A stretch of 64,000 nucleotides of DNA from Staphylococcus debuckii (GCF_003718735.1 NZ_CP033460.1:1-64000), one strand, 5' to 3'; positions 20,802 to 38,790 are shown, counted from the first letter of the stretch. Translations and numbers: made by a program. Notes: generated by a model not told the origin, from the letters alone.

Positions 20802-22013
20802 ATGCATATCATTATTGCTTTAATAGGGATTATTTTCTTTTTAGCACTTGCATTTGTTTTTAGCTCAGATAAGAAAAATGTCAAATGGAAATATGTCGGC
20901 ATTCTGCTTGTTATCCAATTCGTCTTCGCCTTCCTACTATTAAAAACTAATATAGGAATCACGGTTATTGGCGGCATTGCAAACGGCTTCTCTTACCTGT
21001 TGGCTAAAGCAGCTGATGGAGTAAACTTCGTATTCGGAGGATTTAAATACGTGGATCCTAAAAATCCGCCATTCTTCTTCAGCGTATTATTACCGATTGT
21101 TTTTATCTCAGCTATTATCGGGATTTTACAATATACTAAAATCTTGCCGTTGGTAATTAATGTCTTAGGATTTTTAATTTCCAAAATCAACGGTATGGGA
21201 CGTTTAGAATCATATAACGCAGTTGCTGCGGCTATTTTAGGACAATCCGAAGTGTTTATCTCATTAAAAAAACAACTTCCTTACATACCTAAGCAACGTT
21301 TATACACACTCACAGCTTCAGCAATGTCCACAGTGTCCGCTTCAATTGTCGGCGCTTACTTTACATTGCTCGAACCTAAATATGTCGTAACAGCTATCGT
21401 ATTAAACTTATTTGGCGGTTTTATTATCGCTTCTATCATCAATCCTTATACAGTGGATGAAAAAGATGACAAGTTATTAGTAGAAGAAACTGAAAACAAA
21501 CAATCCTTCTTTGAAATGTTGGGAGAATATATCTTAGATGGATTTAAAGTTGCGGTCATCGTAGGGGCGATGTTAATCGGTTATATCGCAATCATTGCAT
21601 TGTTAAATGGTATCGTCAGCGGAATCTTCACGATGGTTTCAGGCGGACATATTAAATGGGATTTCCAAACATTAATTGGATTTGTCTTCGCACCATTTGC
21701 ATTCTTAACAGGTGTACCTTGGCATGAAGCAGTAAAATCTGGTTCATTGATGGCAACTAAGTTACTTTCCAACGAATTCGTTGCTATGCAAGGTCTAGGA
21801 AAAATGCACGGCTTATCGGACCGCGCAATCGGTATTACTTCCGTATTCTTAGTATCATTTGCGAACTTCAGTTCCATCGGTATTATCTCAGGTGCAATCA
21901 AATCATTAAATAATGAAAAAGGTGACGTGGTTGCACGTTTCGGACTTAAATTATTATTCGGTGCAACATTAGTGTCATTCATTTCTGCAGCAATCGCAGG
22001 ATTCTTCATGTAA
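20802..22013 (+). CDS. nupC: Concentrative nucleoside transporter (NupC family)
   Basis: Cation-coupled nucleoside uptake carrier of the CNT family, 403 residues, with about nine to ten hydrophobic segments, including IIIALIGIIFFLALAFVF at the N-terminus. The central GQSEVFISLKKQLP and C-terminal FANFSSIGIISGAIK match CNT substrate and sodium-site motifs. ATG 20802 (MHIIIALIG) is preferred over ATG 20790, which touches its own ribosome site. Divergent from ctsR; a strong terminator follows. Exact substrate cannot be told from sequence. Confidence 0.9.
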   Translation: MHIIIALIGIIFFLALAFVFSSDKKNVKWKYVGILLVIQFVFAFLLLKTNIGITVIGGIANGFSYLLAKAADGVNFVFGGFKYVDPKNPPFFFSVLLPIVFISAIIGILQYTKILPLVINVLGFLISKINGMGRLESYNAVAAAILGQSEVFISLKKQLPYIPKQRLYTLTASAMSTVSASIVGAYFTLLEPKYVVTAIVLNLFGGFIIASIINPYTVDEKDDKLLVEETENKQSFFEMLGEYILDGFKVAVIVGAMLIGYIAIIALLNGIVSGIFTMVSGGHIKWDFQTLIGFVFAPFAFLTGVPWHEAVKSGSLMATKLLSNEFVAMQGLGKMHGLSDRAIGITSVFLVSFANFSSIGIISGAIKSLNNEKGDVVARFGLKLLFGATLVSFISAAIAGFFM

Positions 22014-22028
22014 GATTAAGCAGCTCAT

Positions 22029-22063
22029 AAGATGGCTTCCTAATTAAGGGAGTCATCTTTTTT
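22029..22063 (+). terminator. Terminator after nupC
   Basis: AAGATGGCTTCC pairs with GGGAGTCATCTT around TAATTAA, followed by TTTTTT; it starts 15 bases after the nupC stop. Confidence 0.88.
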
Positions 22064-22174
22064 ATTATTTGTTGCAAAAAAAGAGCTTGTATAACAACGG
22101 CACCTATATTAAATTGCTTTCCACCACTTTTTAATGTAAAATCTCACTAACATAACAGAGAAAGGAACAACCAA

Positions 22175-22618
22175 ATGACTATTGAAGAATACTGGAAAAC
22201 ATTTGTATCATGCCAACCTGAGTATCAAAATGTATCTTATACAGCATGGCAATTTGGAGTGGATCCAAGTAATCTTGCAGATTTAGTTAAACGAGGTATT
22301 AAAACTGCTACAACAAGTGGTTTAGCTTTTTATTCAGCAGAACAAGAACCGTTGCCAAAAGTTGGCGATTTGAGCATGGTTCTAGATGCACAAGACAATC
22401 CTATCTGTATTATTAAAAACACCAAAGTATATCAAGTTCCCTTCTCTGAAGTATCAGAAATGCATGCCTACAAGGAAGGCGAAGGAGACCGCACATTAAG
22501 TTATTGGGGAACTGTTCATACGGACTTTTTCGAAAAAGAATTCAGCTCAATCAAACAGTCTTTTTCTGAAAAAGAAATAATGGTCTGTGAAGAATTTGAA
22601 TGTATACATACGTTTTAA
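22175..22618 (+). CDS. ASCH domain-containing protein
   Basis: 147-residue cytoplasmic protein of the ASCH (PUA-like fold) family, formerly DUF984/YhfF. Family features: an N-terminal helix with YWKTFV, the substrate-groove segment VKRGIKTATTSGLAFYSAEQ, PLPKVGDLSMVLDAQDNPIC, and EGEGDRTLSYWGTVHTDFF. ASCH proteins are thought to bind RNA or modified nucleosides and a few are amidohydrolases; the role here is unknown. AGAAAGGAAC precedes the ATG. Probably co-transcribed with the acetyltransferase 20 bases downstream. Confidence 0.85.
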   Translation: MTIEEYWKTFVSCQPEYQNVSYTAWQFGVDPSNLADLVKRGIKTATTSGLAFYSAEQEPLPKVGDLSMVLDAQDNPICIIKNTKVYQVPFSEVSEMHAYKEGEGDRTLSYWGTVHTDFFEKEFSSIKQSFSEKEIMVCEEFECIHTF

Positions 22619-22638
22619 ATTAAAAATGAGGTGATTGA

Positions 22639-23136
22639 ATGGATTTAAATCAGATTCAAATCGATAAGTTTCAAGAATCAGATACACAAACTGTCGTAGA
22701 GCTTATTATTCATACCCTTAGAACGACTAACATCCAAGATGAACCTGCAGAAGATATCGAAAGTTACGTTAAAGATATTACACCTGAAAGTATTCAATAC
22801 AAAGCTGAAAATGTTAATTTCTATGTTTTCAAATTCAATAATGAACTGATTGCGACAGGAGCAATCGGTCCTTATTACGGCAGCAAAACTGAATTGTGTT
22901 TTTTCTCCATCTTCGTCTCACCAGATTATCAAAAACATGGTATCGGTACATTAATTATGGATACATTAGAAGATGATTACTATTACCATCGTGCTGAGCG
23001 TTTAGAAATTCCCGCTTCTATCACCGGTGTTAATTTCTATCGTAAACGCGGCTATGACTATAAGAATGGTATTAAAGAGCCTGACGATGTTGGTTTGATT
23101 TTTCTAGAAAAGTTTAAAAAAGCGAGCACTCTATAA
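22639..23136 (+). CDS. GNAT family N-acetyltransferase
   Basis: 165 residues with the GNAT core. The acetyl-CoA pyrophosphate-binding loop is SPDYQKHGIGTLIMDTLE (motif A, QxxGxG/A type, about residues 95-112), preceded by LCFFSIFVSP and followed by NFYRKRGYDYKNGIKEP (motif B). Substrate unknown. GAGGTGATTG precedes the ATG. Its stop codon lies inside the stem of a terminator. Confidence 0.85.
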   Translation: MDLNQIQIDKFQESDTQTVVELIIHTLRTTNIQDEPAEDIESYVKDITPESIQYKAENVNFYVFKFNNELIATGAIGPYYGSKTELCFFSIFVSPDYQKHGIGTLIMDTLEDDYYYHRAERLEIPASITGVNFYRKRGYDYKNGIKEPDDVGLIFLEKFKKASTL

Positions 23137-23152
23137 AAAGAGTCCTCGCTTT
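23119..23152 (+). terminator. Terminator overlapping the GNAT stop codon
   Basis: AAAGCGAGCACTCT pairs with AGAGTCCTCGCTTT (one mismatch) around a loop holding the TAA stop. The flanks are A-rich on one side and T-rich on the other, so it may act in both directions. Confidence 0.78.
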
Positions 23153-23159
23153 AATAATG

Positions 23160-23320
23160 AGAATGGGACGTAATAATATCTCAACCCATCTCTCTGAACT
23201 GGCAGTAGCTATCTGAATAGAAAATGCGCTTGTTCCAAGCTCCTTTCTATTCTAGTTAGCCTTGCCGGGGCGGGAAGACGAAATAATTTTAATCACAAAT
23301 TATTTCTGTCCCGCTCCCAT
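23160..23320. repeat. Dispersed hairpin repeat, copy A
   Basis: A 160-base element between two convergent genes. Its outer ends are inverted (ATGGGAC at the left, GTCCC...CCCAT at the right) and it contains two hairpins: GAATAGAAA...TTTCTATTC with a GCTTG-TTC-CAAGC top, and GGGCGGGA...AAATAATTT pairing with AAATTATTT...TCCCGC. A diverged second copy lies at 40078-40200. The right 32 bases are inside the pdxT reading frame. Confidence 0.75.
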
Positions 23321-23885
23321 GTTTATATTCTGCAACAATATGATCAATGAAATATTGCGTCACACGGTAATCATCTGTTAATTCAGGATGGAATGAAACA
23401 CCTAAATAGTTACCTTCTCTCACTGCTACAATTTTATCATCTACCGTACTTAAAATTTCCACGTTGTCACTGTTTACTTTTTCAATATGCGGCGCTCTGA
23501 TAAAGACAGCTTCTATATCATCCGCAATACCATTAATGTCTAATTCCGCTTCAAAACTGTCAACTTGACGGCCAAACGAATTACGTTCCACCGTAATATC
23601 TAGTTTTTGTAAATAGCCTTCTTCACCTACGATATCTTGGGCTAAGACGATTAAACCTGCGCATGTTCCGAACATCGGCAAATCCGAATTTACCAATGCT
23701 TCTTTAAAACCGTATAAGTTCATCAAACGACGTAATGTCGTTGATTCACCACCAGGCAGAATCAAGCCGTCAATTTCCTCTAATTGTTCAACACGTTTTA
23801 CACTGACACCTTCATGTCCGCTCAATTCAATATGACGCAAATGTTCTCTCACTGCGCCTTGCAAAGCGAGTACACCGATTTTCAT
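23289..23885 (-). CDS. pdxT: Pyridoxal 5'-phosphate synthase glutaminase subunit PdxT
   Basis: Class I glutamine amidotransferase that supplies ammonia to PdxS. Motifs: [29 protein letters not shown] (oxyanion), [12 protein letters not shown] with the nucleophilic Cys, and the catalytic [17 protein letters not shown] at 23885 ([10 protein letters not shown]) begins 2 bases before the pdxS stop codon region, consistent with coupling. The protein is about 198 residues against 186 remembered for S. aureus: the last dozen residues ([11 protein letters not shown]) are encoded by the right end of repeat copy A, so the original C-terminus was overwritten or extended. Confidence 0.94.
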   Translation of the reverse strand: MKIGVLALQGAVREHLRHIELSGHEGVSVKRVEQLEEIDGLILPGGESTTLRRLMNLYGFKEALVNSDLPMFGTCAGLIVLAQDIVGEEGYLQKLDITVERNSFGRQVDSFEAELDINGIADDIEAVFIRAPHIEKVNSDNVEILSTVDDKIVAVREGNYLGVSFHPELTDDYRVTQYFIDHIVAEYKHGSGTEIICD

Positions 23886-23886
23886 C

Positions 23887-24774
23887 TTACCAGCCACGCT
23901 CTTGCATACGTTCTTCTAATGACAATTGATTAACATCTAAGCCTCTCATTGCTTCGCCTAATTCTTGAGCAAGTTTACCGATTAATTCGTAATCAGTGTA
24001 ATGTGTTGTTGCTTGAACAATCGCTTTCGCAAATTTTTCAGGATCATCAGATTTAAAGATACCTGAACCTACGAATACACCGTCTGCGCCTAGTTGCATC
24101 ATTAAAGCAGCATCTTGAGGTGTAGCTACACCGCCAGCTGCAAAGTTAACAACAGGTAAACGGCCGTTATCTTTAATAGATTTCAATACTTCAAATGGCG
24201 CACCGATTTCTTTCGCAAACGTCATGATTTCATCATCCGGCATTACAGTTAATTTCGCCACTTCAGAATTCACTTGACGCATATGACGCACTGCCTCTAC
24301 GATATTACCTGTTCCAGGTTCCCCTTTTGTACGCAACATCGCAGCACCTTCGCCAATACGACGTGCAGCTTCGCCTAAATTACGGCATCCGCATACGAAT
24401 GGTACAGTATAATCGCTTTTCAATAAATGATACTCTTCATCTGCTGGAGTTAATACTTCAGATTCATCAATATAGTCAACGCCCATCGCTTCAAGCACAC
24501 GCGCTTCAGTAATATGGCCAATACGGCATTTTGCCATAACCGGAATTGAAACCGCGTCCATTACTTCTTGAACAATCTTAGGATTACAAGCACGTGCCAC
24601 CCCACCAGCTGCTCTGATGTCAGAAGGCACACGTTCTAAAGCCATAACCGCTACAGCTCCCGCTTCTTCTGCAATTTTAGCTTGTTCTGCATTGACAACG
24701 TCCATAATAACGCCGCCCTTTTGCATCTCAGCCATTCCACGTTTAACTCGATCTGAACCTACTTGTTTAGACAT
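23887..24774 (-). CDS. pdxS: Pyridoxal 5'-phosphate synthase lyase subunit PdxS
   Basis: Synthase subunit that condenses ribose 5-phosphate, glyceraldehyde 3-phosphate and ammonia into PLP; twelve subunits carry twelve PdxT. 295 residues, a TIM barrel with [20 protein letters not shown], the lysine in [40 protein letters not shown] and [14 protein letters not shown] phosphate-binding segment. Normal length. Divergent from pdxR, whose product probably activates it. Confidence 0.97.
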   Translation of the reverse strand: MSKQVGSDRVKRGMAEMQKGGVIMDVVNAEQAKIAEEAGAVAVMALERVPSDIRAAGGVARACNPKIVQEVMDAVSIPVMAKCRIGHITEARVLEAMGVDYIDESEVLTPADEEYHLLKSDYTVPFVCGCRNLGEAARRIGEGAAMLRTKGEPGTGNIVEAVRHMRQVNSEVAKLTVMPDDEIMTFAKEIGAPFEVLKSIKDNGRLPVVNFAAGGVATPQDAALMMQLGADGVFVGSGIFKSDDPEKFAKAIVQATTHYTDYELIGKLAQELGEAMRGLDVNQLSLEERMQERGW

Positions 24775-24805
24775 ACTAAATACCCCTTTTCTAATTGATT
24801 AAATC

Positions 24806-24824
24806 CAGTTTAAAGGATAAACTG
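24806..24824. promoter_or_regulatory. Candidate PdxR operator between pdxS and pdxR
   Basis: A perfect 7-bp inverted repeat CAGTTTA-AAGGA-TAAACTG in the 97-base divergent intergenic region. MocR-type PdxR regulators bind between pdxR and pdxST. Assigning this palindrome to PdxR is inference; PdxR sites in other bacteria are often direct repeats. Confidence 0.5.
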
Positions 24825-24871
24825 ATAGTGTTAAAGAGTCAATTTCAATAAAAATTAGGAGGCCAGTTTCT

Positions 24872-26242
24872 ATGTCTCAACCACTTTATATGCAGCTTTA
24901 CCAAACCTTGAAAGAACAAATTATCGAAGGCCAATATCAATCCGGCGACCGCTTTCCATCCAAACGCCGTCTAGCCGAACACCATTCACTCAGCAACACC
25001 ACAATCGAGCACGCGTACCAGTACTTACTAGATGAAGGCTATATCTACTCCAAACCCCGCTCAGGCTACTACGTTTCCGATATCGAGTCCCTTCCAATAG
25101 TGACCAAAGAAACTGCAGCTTCCTTCCAGGAAAAAGAAATCCTTGAAGAGCAGCAGACCCGCTATCAATTTGATCTTGCCCGTATTGATACCGAACACTT
25201 TCCGTGGCAGCAATTTCGCAAATATGCCAGAGATGTCTTCGATCAATCAATGGCCGACATCTTACAGCCAGGCATGCAACAAGGCGAATACAAATTGCGC
25301 CAAGCCATAGCGCATTACCTTTTCAATAGCAGAGGCGTCAGTTGCCATCCAGATCAAATTATTATTGGTTCTTCAACAGAACAATTAATCAATCAAGTCA
25401 CTGATATTTTAACAGACCGTTCTTATATTATTGAATATCCAAGCTATCCGCCAATCAAGCAGGTATTAGATAAGAAGGGATTAAATTATAAAAGAGTCCC
25501 CGTTAAAAAAAGCGGTATTGATATGAAAGAAATCCAAAATTCTAAGCGTGAAGTGGTTTATGTTACGCCTTCTCATCAATTCCCAACAGGCTATGTTATG
25601 AATTTGAAGGTACGTACGCAGTTAATCAACTGGGCCCAGCAGCATCCGGAACGCTATATTATTGAAGACGACTATGATTCTGAGTTTCGTTATTTCAGCA
25701 AGCCGATTCCTGCCTTGCAAAGTTTGGATACCACAGGAAAGGTTATTTATATAAGTACCTTTTCAAAATCACTTTTCCCAAGTTGCCGTATCGCATTTAT
25801 GGTGTTGCCAGAAGATTTAATGGAACGCTATCATCACTTACCCGACAAAGAAGGTACGACTGTCCCAGCGCCGATGCAATACATGATAGCAGAATTTATG
25901 GAAAAAGGTTCTTTCGAAAGACATTTGAATAAAATGCGTAAAGTCTATCGCTATAAGCTGACATATATTTTAGATGCTTTAGCCCCTTACAAAGACCAAC
26001 TGCATATTGAAGGTGCAACTACAGGCATGCATTTTACACTCACCGTACAAAATGGATTATCTTTAAAGGATATTTTAAACAGAGCGCAAAAAAATCATGT
26101 GAAATTAACACCTTTGAATCGCTATATGAAAAAAAATAGTCGAAATAAATATATTCCTAAATTTATTATTGGCTTTGGCGGTATTAAAGATGAAGAATTA
26201 AAAGCTCATACAGAAGCATTACTTAAAACACTGACGATTTAG
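24872..26242 (+). CDS. pdxR: MocR-type transcriptional regulator PdxR
   Basis: PLP-sensing regulator of pdxST. 456 residues: N-terminal GntR-type winged helix (residues 1-70: SQPLYMQLYQTLKEQI, SGDRFPSKRRLAEHHSLSNT), a linker, then a fold-type I aminotransferase domain with YPSYPPIKQVLDKKG, IIEDDYDSEFRY and STFSKSLFPSCRIAFMVL, where the lysine would bind PLP. Divergent from pdxS; GGAGG lies 11 bases before ATG. A GNAT gene follows after 14 bases. Confidence 0.93.
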   Translation: MSQPLYMQLYQTLKEQIIEGQYQSGDRFPSKRRLAEHHSLSNTTIEHAYQYLLDEGYIYSKPRSGYYVSDIESLPIVTKETAASFQEKEILEEQQTRYQFDLARIDTEHFPWQQFRKYARDVFDQSMADILQPGMQQGEYKLRQAIAHYLFNSRGVSCHPDQIIIGSSTEQLINQVTDILTDRSYIIEYPSYPPIKQVLDKKGLNYKRVPVKKSGIDMKEIQNSKREVVYVTPSHQFPTGYVMNLKVRTQLINWAQQHPERYIIEDDYDSEFRYFSKPIPALQSLDTTGKVIYISTFSKSLFPSCRIAFMVLPEDLMERYHHLPDKEGTTVPAPMQYMIAEFMEKGSFERHLNKMRKVYRYKLTYILDALAPYKDQLHIEGATTGMHFTLTVQNGLSLKDILNRAQKNHVKLTPLNRYMKKNSRNKYIPKFIIGFGGIKDEELKAHTEALLKTLTI

Positions 26243-26256
26243 GAGGGAATTCGCTA

Positions 26257-26727
26257 ATGATTACACTTATACCTTACCAATCCAGCTATGATTCACAGCT
26301 TAATCACTATTCGATTGCAGATGAAGAAAGCGACTTTGCACTGACTCCTTTAAAGGCTATAAAGGATTTAGCAGATAAGGAAGAAGCTGTACTCGTTTTT
26401 TCAGATCATACACTTGCTGGATTTTTTAGATTAAATTTTAATGATGAACGTTACGGACTTACACATAACCCCCATTCCGTTCTCTTAAAGTCTTTTTCCG
26501 TAACTGAAAACATGCAAGGGCAGAAAATAGCACAACAGACTTTGGCCGAATTACCTCACTATATTCAGGCTCACTATTCAGATGCTATCAATGAAATTGT
26601 ACTATCTGTAAATTTCAGAAATCCTAAAGCAAAATATATATACGAAAAATGTGGCTTTGTAGATACAGGAAAAGTTATCGGAGGTAGTGCCGGGAATCAA
26701 TACGTCATGTCGCTTAACGTGAAATGA
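26257..26727 (+). CDS. GNAT family N-acetyltransferase
   Basis: 156 residues. Motif A is SFSVTENMQGQKIAQQTLAE (about residues 73-92) and motif B VNFRNPKAKYIYEKCGFVDT, the usual C-terminal GNAT signature. Substrate unknown. AGGAGGG lies 9 bases before ATG, and the 14-base gap from pdxR suggests co-transcription, but no functional link to vitamin B6 is evident. Confidence 0.85.
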   Translation: MITLIPYQSSYDSQLNHYSIADEESDFALTPLKAIKDLADKEEAVLVFSDHTLAGFFRLNFNDERYGLTHNPHSVLLKSFSVTENMQGQKIAQQTLAELPHYIQAHYSDAINEIVLSVNFRNPKAKYIYEKCGFVDTGKVIGGSAGNQYVMSLNVK

Positions 26728-26850
26728 TTCATTGTAGAATATATATAAGTTAGGAAGTTCTATTGTTAATAGTTTAAAAATAAACCATTGACGCAAGTTT
26801 TAATTTTTAATATAATTTTTCTCATGTTTGCAAAATTTGGAGGTGTTAGT

Positions 26851-28017
26851 ATGAAGAAATACCCTATCGCAATATGGATGTTAGCAATCGGTGCATTTGC
26901 GATCGGCATGACAGAATTTGTAATCATGGGATTACTTCCTAATATCGCTCGAGATTTTCATGTCTCTGTCAGCCAAGCAGGACAATTAATCACGGGTTAT
27001 GCATTAGGTGTAGCAATAGGCGGACCTATTTTGGTCATGCTTACTATTAAATTGAACAGAAAGTATCTGTTAATCTTGCTCATGATTATCTTTATGATAG
27101 GTAATATTGCCGCATCATTAAGTCCAACTTACAGCTTTATGATGACCAGCAGAATCATCACCTCTCTGGCACATGGTTCATTCTTTGGAATTGGCTCAAT
27201 TTTGGCTGCTAGTATGGTTCAGCCTGCTTATAGAGCAAGTGCTATGGCATTAATGTTTATGGGACTTTCTCTCAGTAATATACTAGGCGTTCCTTTTGGT
27301 ACATTGATCGGTCAAAACTTCGGTTGGGCTATGACATTCGTCATCATTGCTATCATAGGCGGACTGGCATTAATCGGAATCATTATCTTTGTACCTAATC
27401 ATAAGGAAACACAGAAATCTTCTGTAATGAACGAACTGAAAATCTTGAAAGAAAAACAATTATGGCTGACTTTAGCTATAACACTATTTGGATTCAGCAG
27501 TGTATTTGCTTATTTTACTTATATTTCTTCTATCCTAGTAGATGTTTCTCATATCAAAGAAAATTTAATTTCTTATATGCTTATCATCTTTGGAATAGGT
27601 GTCACATTAGGTAATGTAATCGGCGGTAAATTAGCTGATTGGAATCTAAACAAAGCACTCAAAATTATTTTTTCTACTTTTATCATTTACTTTGTATTAT
27701 TGTATTTCATACAAATGAATGGAATACTCATGGTAGTAGGTATTTTCTTATTTGGAGTTATCGGCTTCAGTATGAGTCCTTCACTTCAATTTAAAAGTAC
27801 CTTGATTTCTCAGGATGCTCCTACATTAGCGAGTACCTTGAATCAATCAGCATTTAACTTAGGAAATGCTTTAGGCGCATTTGTTGGCGGATTAGTAGTA
27901 ACAAACTTGCCATTAGCCTCTTTAAGCTTAGTAGCCCCGTTACTCACATTAATCGGCCTCGTATTTCTACTCATTTCCATCTATGTAGAAAAGCAAAATA
28001 AAACTGCATTTCATTAA
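26851..28017 (+). CDS. MFS transporter, DHA1 (arabinose-efflux/Cml-like) family
   Basis: Twelve-helix proton-coupled exporter, 388 residues. GAFAIGMTEFVIMGLLPNIA in helix 1 is typical of the AraJ/Cml/YdhP branch of DHA1 drug and sugar exporters; motif-A-like KLNRKYLLI follows helix 2 and GPILVML lies just before it. ATG 26851 (MKKYPIAIWMLA) follows GGAGGTG by 6 bases; upstream in-frame codons to 26788 lack a ribosome site. Substrate unknown. Terminator about 155 bases later. Confidence 0.9.
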   Translation: MKKYPIAIWMLAIGAFAIGMTEFVIMGLLPNIARDFHVSVSQAGQLITGYALGVAIGGPILVMLTIKLNRKYLLILLMIIFMIGNIAASLSPTYSFMMTSRIITSLAHGSFFGIGSILAASMVQPAYRASAMALMFMGLSLSNILGVPFGTLIGQNFGWAMTFVIIAIIGGLALIGIIIFVPNHKETQKSSVMNELKILKEKQLWLTLAITLFGFSSVFAYFTYISSILVDVSHIKENLISYMLIIFGIGVTLGNVIGGKLADWNLNKALKIIFSTFIIYFVLLYFIQMNGILMVVGIFLFGVIGFSMSPSLQFKSTLISQDAPTLASTLNQSAFNLGNALGAFVGGLVVTNLPLASLSLVAPLLTLIGLVFLLISIYVEKQNKTAFH

Positions 28018-28170
28018 TGAAAGATCTAATTAACTTCCTATGAAATCAGACACTGAAAAGTGGAAATTTTATAGGAGTTTTTTATATTAATAATACTGAT
28101 CACTTTAAAATTAAAAAGCAGCCTAGTGAGGAATCTCATAAGACTATCATAATAAATTGATTCTATACTA

Positions 28171-28207
28171 AATCGGACTGGTGAGAAAATCACTCGTCCG
28201 ATTTTTT
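28171..28207 (+). terminator. Terminator after the MFS gene
   Basis: AATCGGACTGGTGA pairs with TCACTCGTCCGATT around GAAAA, followed by six T. Confidence 0.88.
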
Positions 28208-28218
28208 GATATAAAAAT

Positions 28219-28279
28219 AGCGCAATTATCTCTATAATTTAAAGTAACCACACCAAAATTAAAGGAGATAAGTTGCGCT
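28219..28279. repeat. Inverted repeat ahead of the transposase remnant
   Basis: Arms AGCGCAATTATCTC (28219-28232) and GAGATAAGTTGCGCT (28265-28279) are nearly perfectly complementary, 32 bases apart. The right arm ends right before the remnant ATG and contains its GGAGAT ribosome site, so the hairpin would hide translation starts, as expected for an IS leader. Confidence 0.6.
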
Positions 28280-28280
28280 T

Positions 28281-28463
28281 ATGAATCATTTTATATCAAC
28301 TATACTGGAAATTAAAGACAAGATATAGAACTCAGCACTAATATTGGAGAAAAAGAGCCTAAGGGAAGAACGTTTCTATTCTACTTTGGAAAATTGAAGT
28401 CCGTTCCTGAACACTAACACTGTGAAAACTACGGATTTAAAAATACCGACCGTTTCATAAATA
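28281..28463 (+). pseudogene. ISL3-family transposase remnant
   Basis: Starts MNHFISTILEIKDK, then after a 1-base frameshift IELSTNIGEKEPKGRTFLFY, FGKLKSVPEH, an in-frame stop and HCENYGFKNTDRF. Length, charge pattern and the position of a degraded cysteine pair (HCENYGF where HCxxCG would be expected) resemble the N-terminus of ISL3-type transposases. Only about 60 codons remain; no downstream part or far terminal repeat is visible before the rrn terminator. Unlike the indels in 1-7.2 kb, this decay is probably real. Confidence 0.6.
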
Positions 28464-28506
28464 ATCACAAATTATATGATTATCAAGCATGTCTATATTT
28501 TCATAT

Positions 28507-28530
28507 AAAAAAAGACCCTTACGGGTCTCG
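28507..28530 (-). terminator. Terminator of the downstream rRNA operon
   Basis: GAGACCC-GTAA-GGGTCTT-like hairpin followed by seven T on the minus strand, just after 5S copy 1. Confidence 0.9.
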
Positions 28531-28534
28531 GATT

Positions 28535-28649
28535 GCCTGGCAACGTCCTACTCTTGCGGAACGTAAGTCCGACTACCATCGGCGCTAAAGAGCTTAACTT
28601 CTGTGTTCGGCATGGGAACAGGTGTGACCTCTTTGCCATTGTCACCAGA
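28535..28649 (-). rRNA. rrf: 5S ribosomal RNA (copy 1)
   Basis: 115 nt, with 5' TCTGGTGACAATGGCAAAGA and 3' ...GTTGCCAGGC, which pair to form helix I, and the conserved CCGAACACAGAAGTTAAGC segment. Last gene of the 16S-tRNA-Ile-23S-5S operon. Confidence 0.96.
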
Positions 28650-28718
28650 CAATAGAATGTTTATACATTCAAAACTAGATAGTAAGTAAATTAATTTGAC
28701 CAATCAAAACTTGAAATT

Positions 28719-31642
<2,924 letters not shown>

Positions 31643-31799
31643 ACGTTATTAATTATGTGAGTAATCTTCTTTGCCGTAGGCAAATCGATTACTAGCGATT
31701 CATTTAAATGAATAAAGCTTTTAAAACTCTAATTCACTCGGTTTTGCTTGGTAAAATCTATTTTTACTTACTTATCTAGTTTTCAATGTACAATTTTAA

Positions 31800-31876
<77 letters not shown>

Positions 31877-31965
31877 ATTCCACGATGAATGTTTTAAATA
31901 AACATTCAAAACTGAATACAATATGTCACGTTATTCCGTCAGTTTCTGTTGAAACTGTTCCGTAT

Positions 31966-33528
<1,563 letters not shown>

Positions 33529-33660
33529 GTTTATGATTTGTTTGACTAGCTCATAAAAAACTAATTTGTTTTAAAACGTCTAAGACGTTTGTTAATTGGA
33601 ATTAACGTTGACATATTGTCATTCAGTTTTCAATGTTCATTTTTTCACTGACAAGAATTA

Positions 33661-33689
33661 ATTATACTCTCTTTTCTAAGAGAAGTCAA
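33661..33689 (-). promoter_or_regulatory. rRNA operon 1 promoter
   Basis: TTGACT (33684-33689), 17-base spacer, TATAAT (33661-33666) on the minus strand, between the operon-2 terminator and 16S copy 1. The spacer is itself palindromic (TCTCTTAGAAAAGAGA). Confidence 0.9.
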
Positions 33690-33731
33690 CACTTTCTTAA
33701 AAGTTTTTTTAATTCAACAGCTTTCTTTCAC

Positions 33732-33756
33732 AAAAAAATGACCTAGCGGTCAAAAG
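33732..33756 (-). terminator. Terminator of the upstream rRNA operon
   Basis: TGACC-GCTA-GGTCA hairpin followed by seven T on the minus strand, right after 5S copy 2. Confidence 0.88.
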
Positions 33757-33763
33757 TGAAATT

Positions 33764-33878
33764 GCCTGGCAACGTCCTACTCTTGCGGAACGTAAGTCCG
33801 ACTACCATCGGCGCTAAAGAGCTTAACTTCTGTGTTCGGCATGGGAACAGGTGTGACCTCTTTGCCATTGTCACCAGA
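33764..33878 (-). rRNA. rrf: 5S ribosomal RNA (copy 2)
   Basis: 115 nt, identical to copy 1 as far as I compared; ends the upstream rRNA operon. Confidence 0.96.
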
Positions 33879-33947
33879 CAATAGAATGTTTATACATTCA
33901 AAACTAGATAGTAAGTAAATTAATTTGACCAATCAAAACTTGAAATT

Positions 33948-36871
<2,924 letters not shown>

Positions 36872-37104
36872 ACGTTATTAATTATGTGAGTAATCTTCTT
36901 TGCCGTAGGCAAATCGATTACTAGCGATTCATTTAAATGAATAAAGCTTTTAAAACTCTAATTCACTCGGTTTTGCTTGGTAAAATCTATTTTTACTTAC
37001 TTATCTAGTTTTCAATGTACAATCATGAATACTCGGATGAGCATTCAAAACTGAATACAATATGTCACGTTATTCCGTCAGTTTCTATTGAAACTGTTCC
37101 GTAT

Positions 37105-38667
<1,563 letters not shown>

Positions 38668-38790
38668 GTTTATGATTTGTTTGACTAGCTCATAAAAAAC
38701 TAATTTGTTTTAAAACGTCTAAGACGTTTATTAATTGGAATTAACGTTGACATATTGTCATTCAGTTTTCAATGTTCATTTTAATATAAA

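Noticed and set aside
20744..20977. A 77-codon minus-strand frame in the ctsR-nupC gap
   Set aside because: It overlaps the nupC start and its promoter region in antisense, with no ribosome site and low-complexity hydrophobic content.
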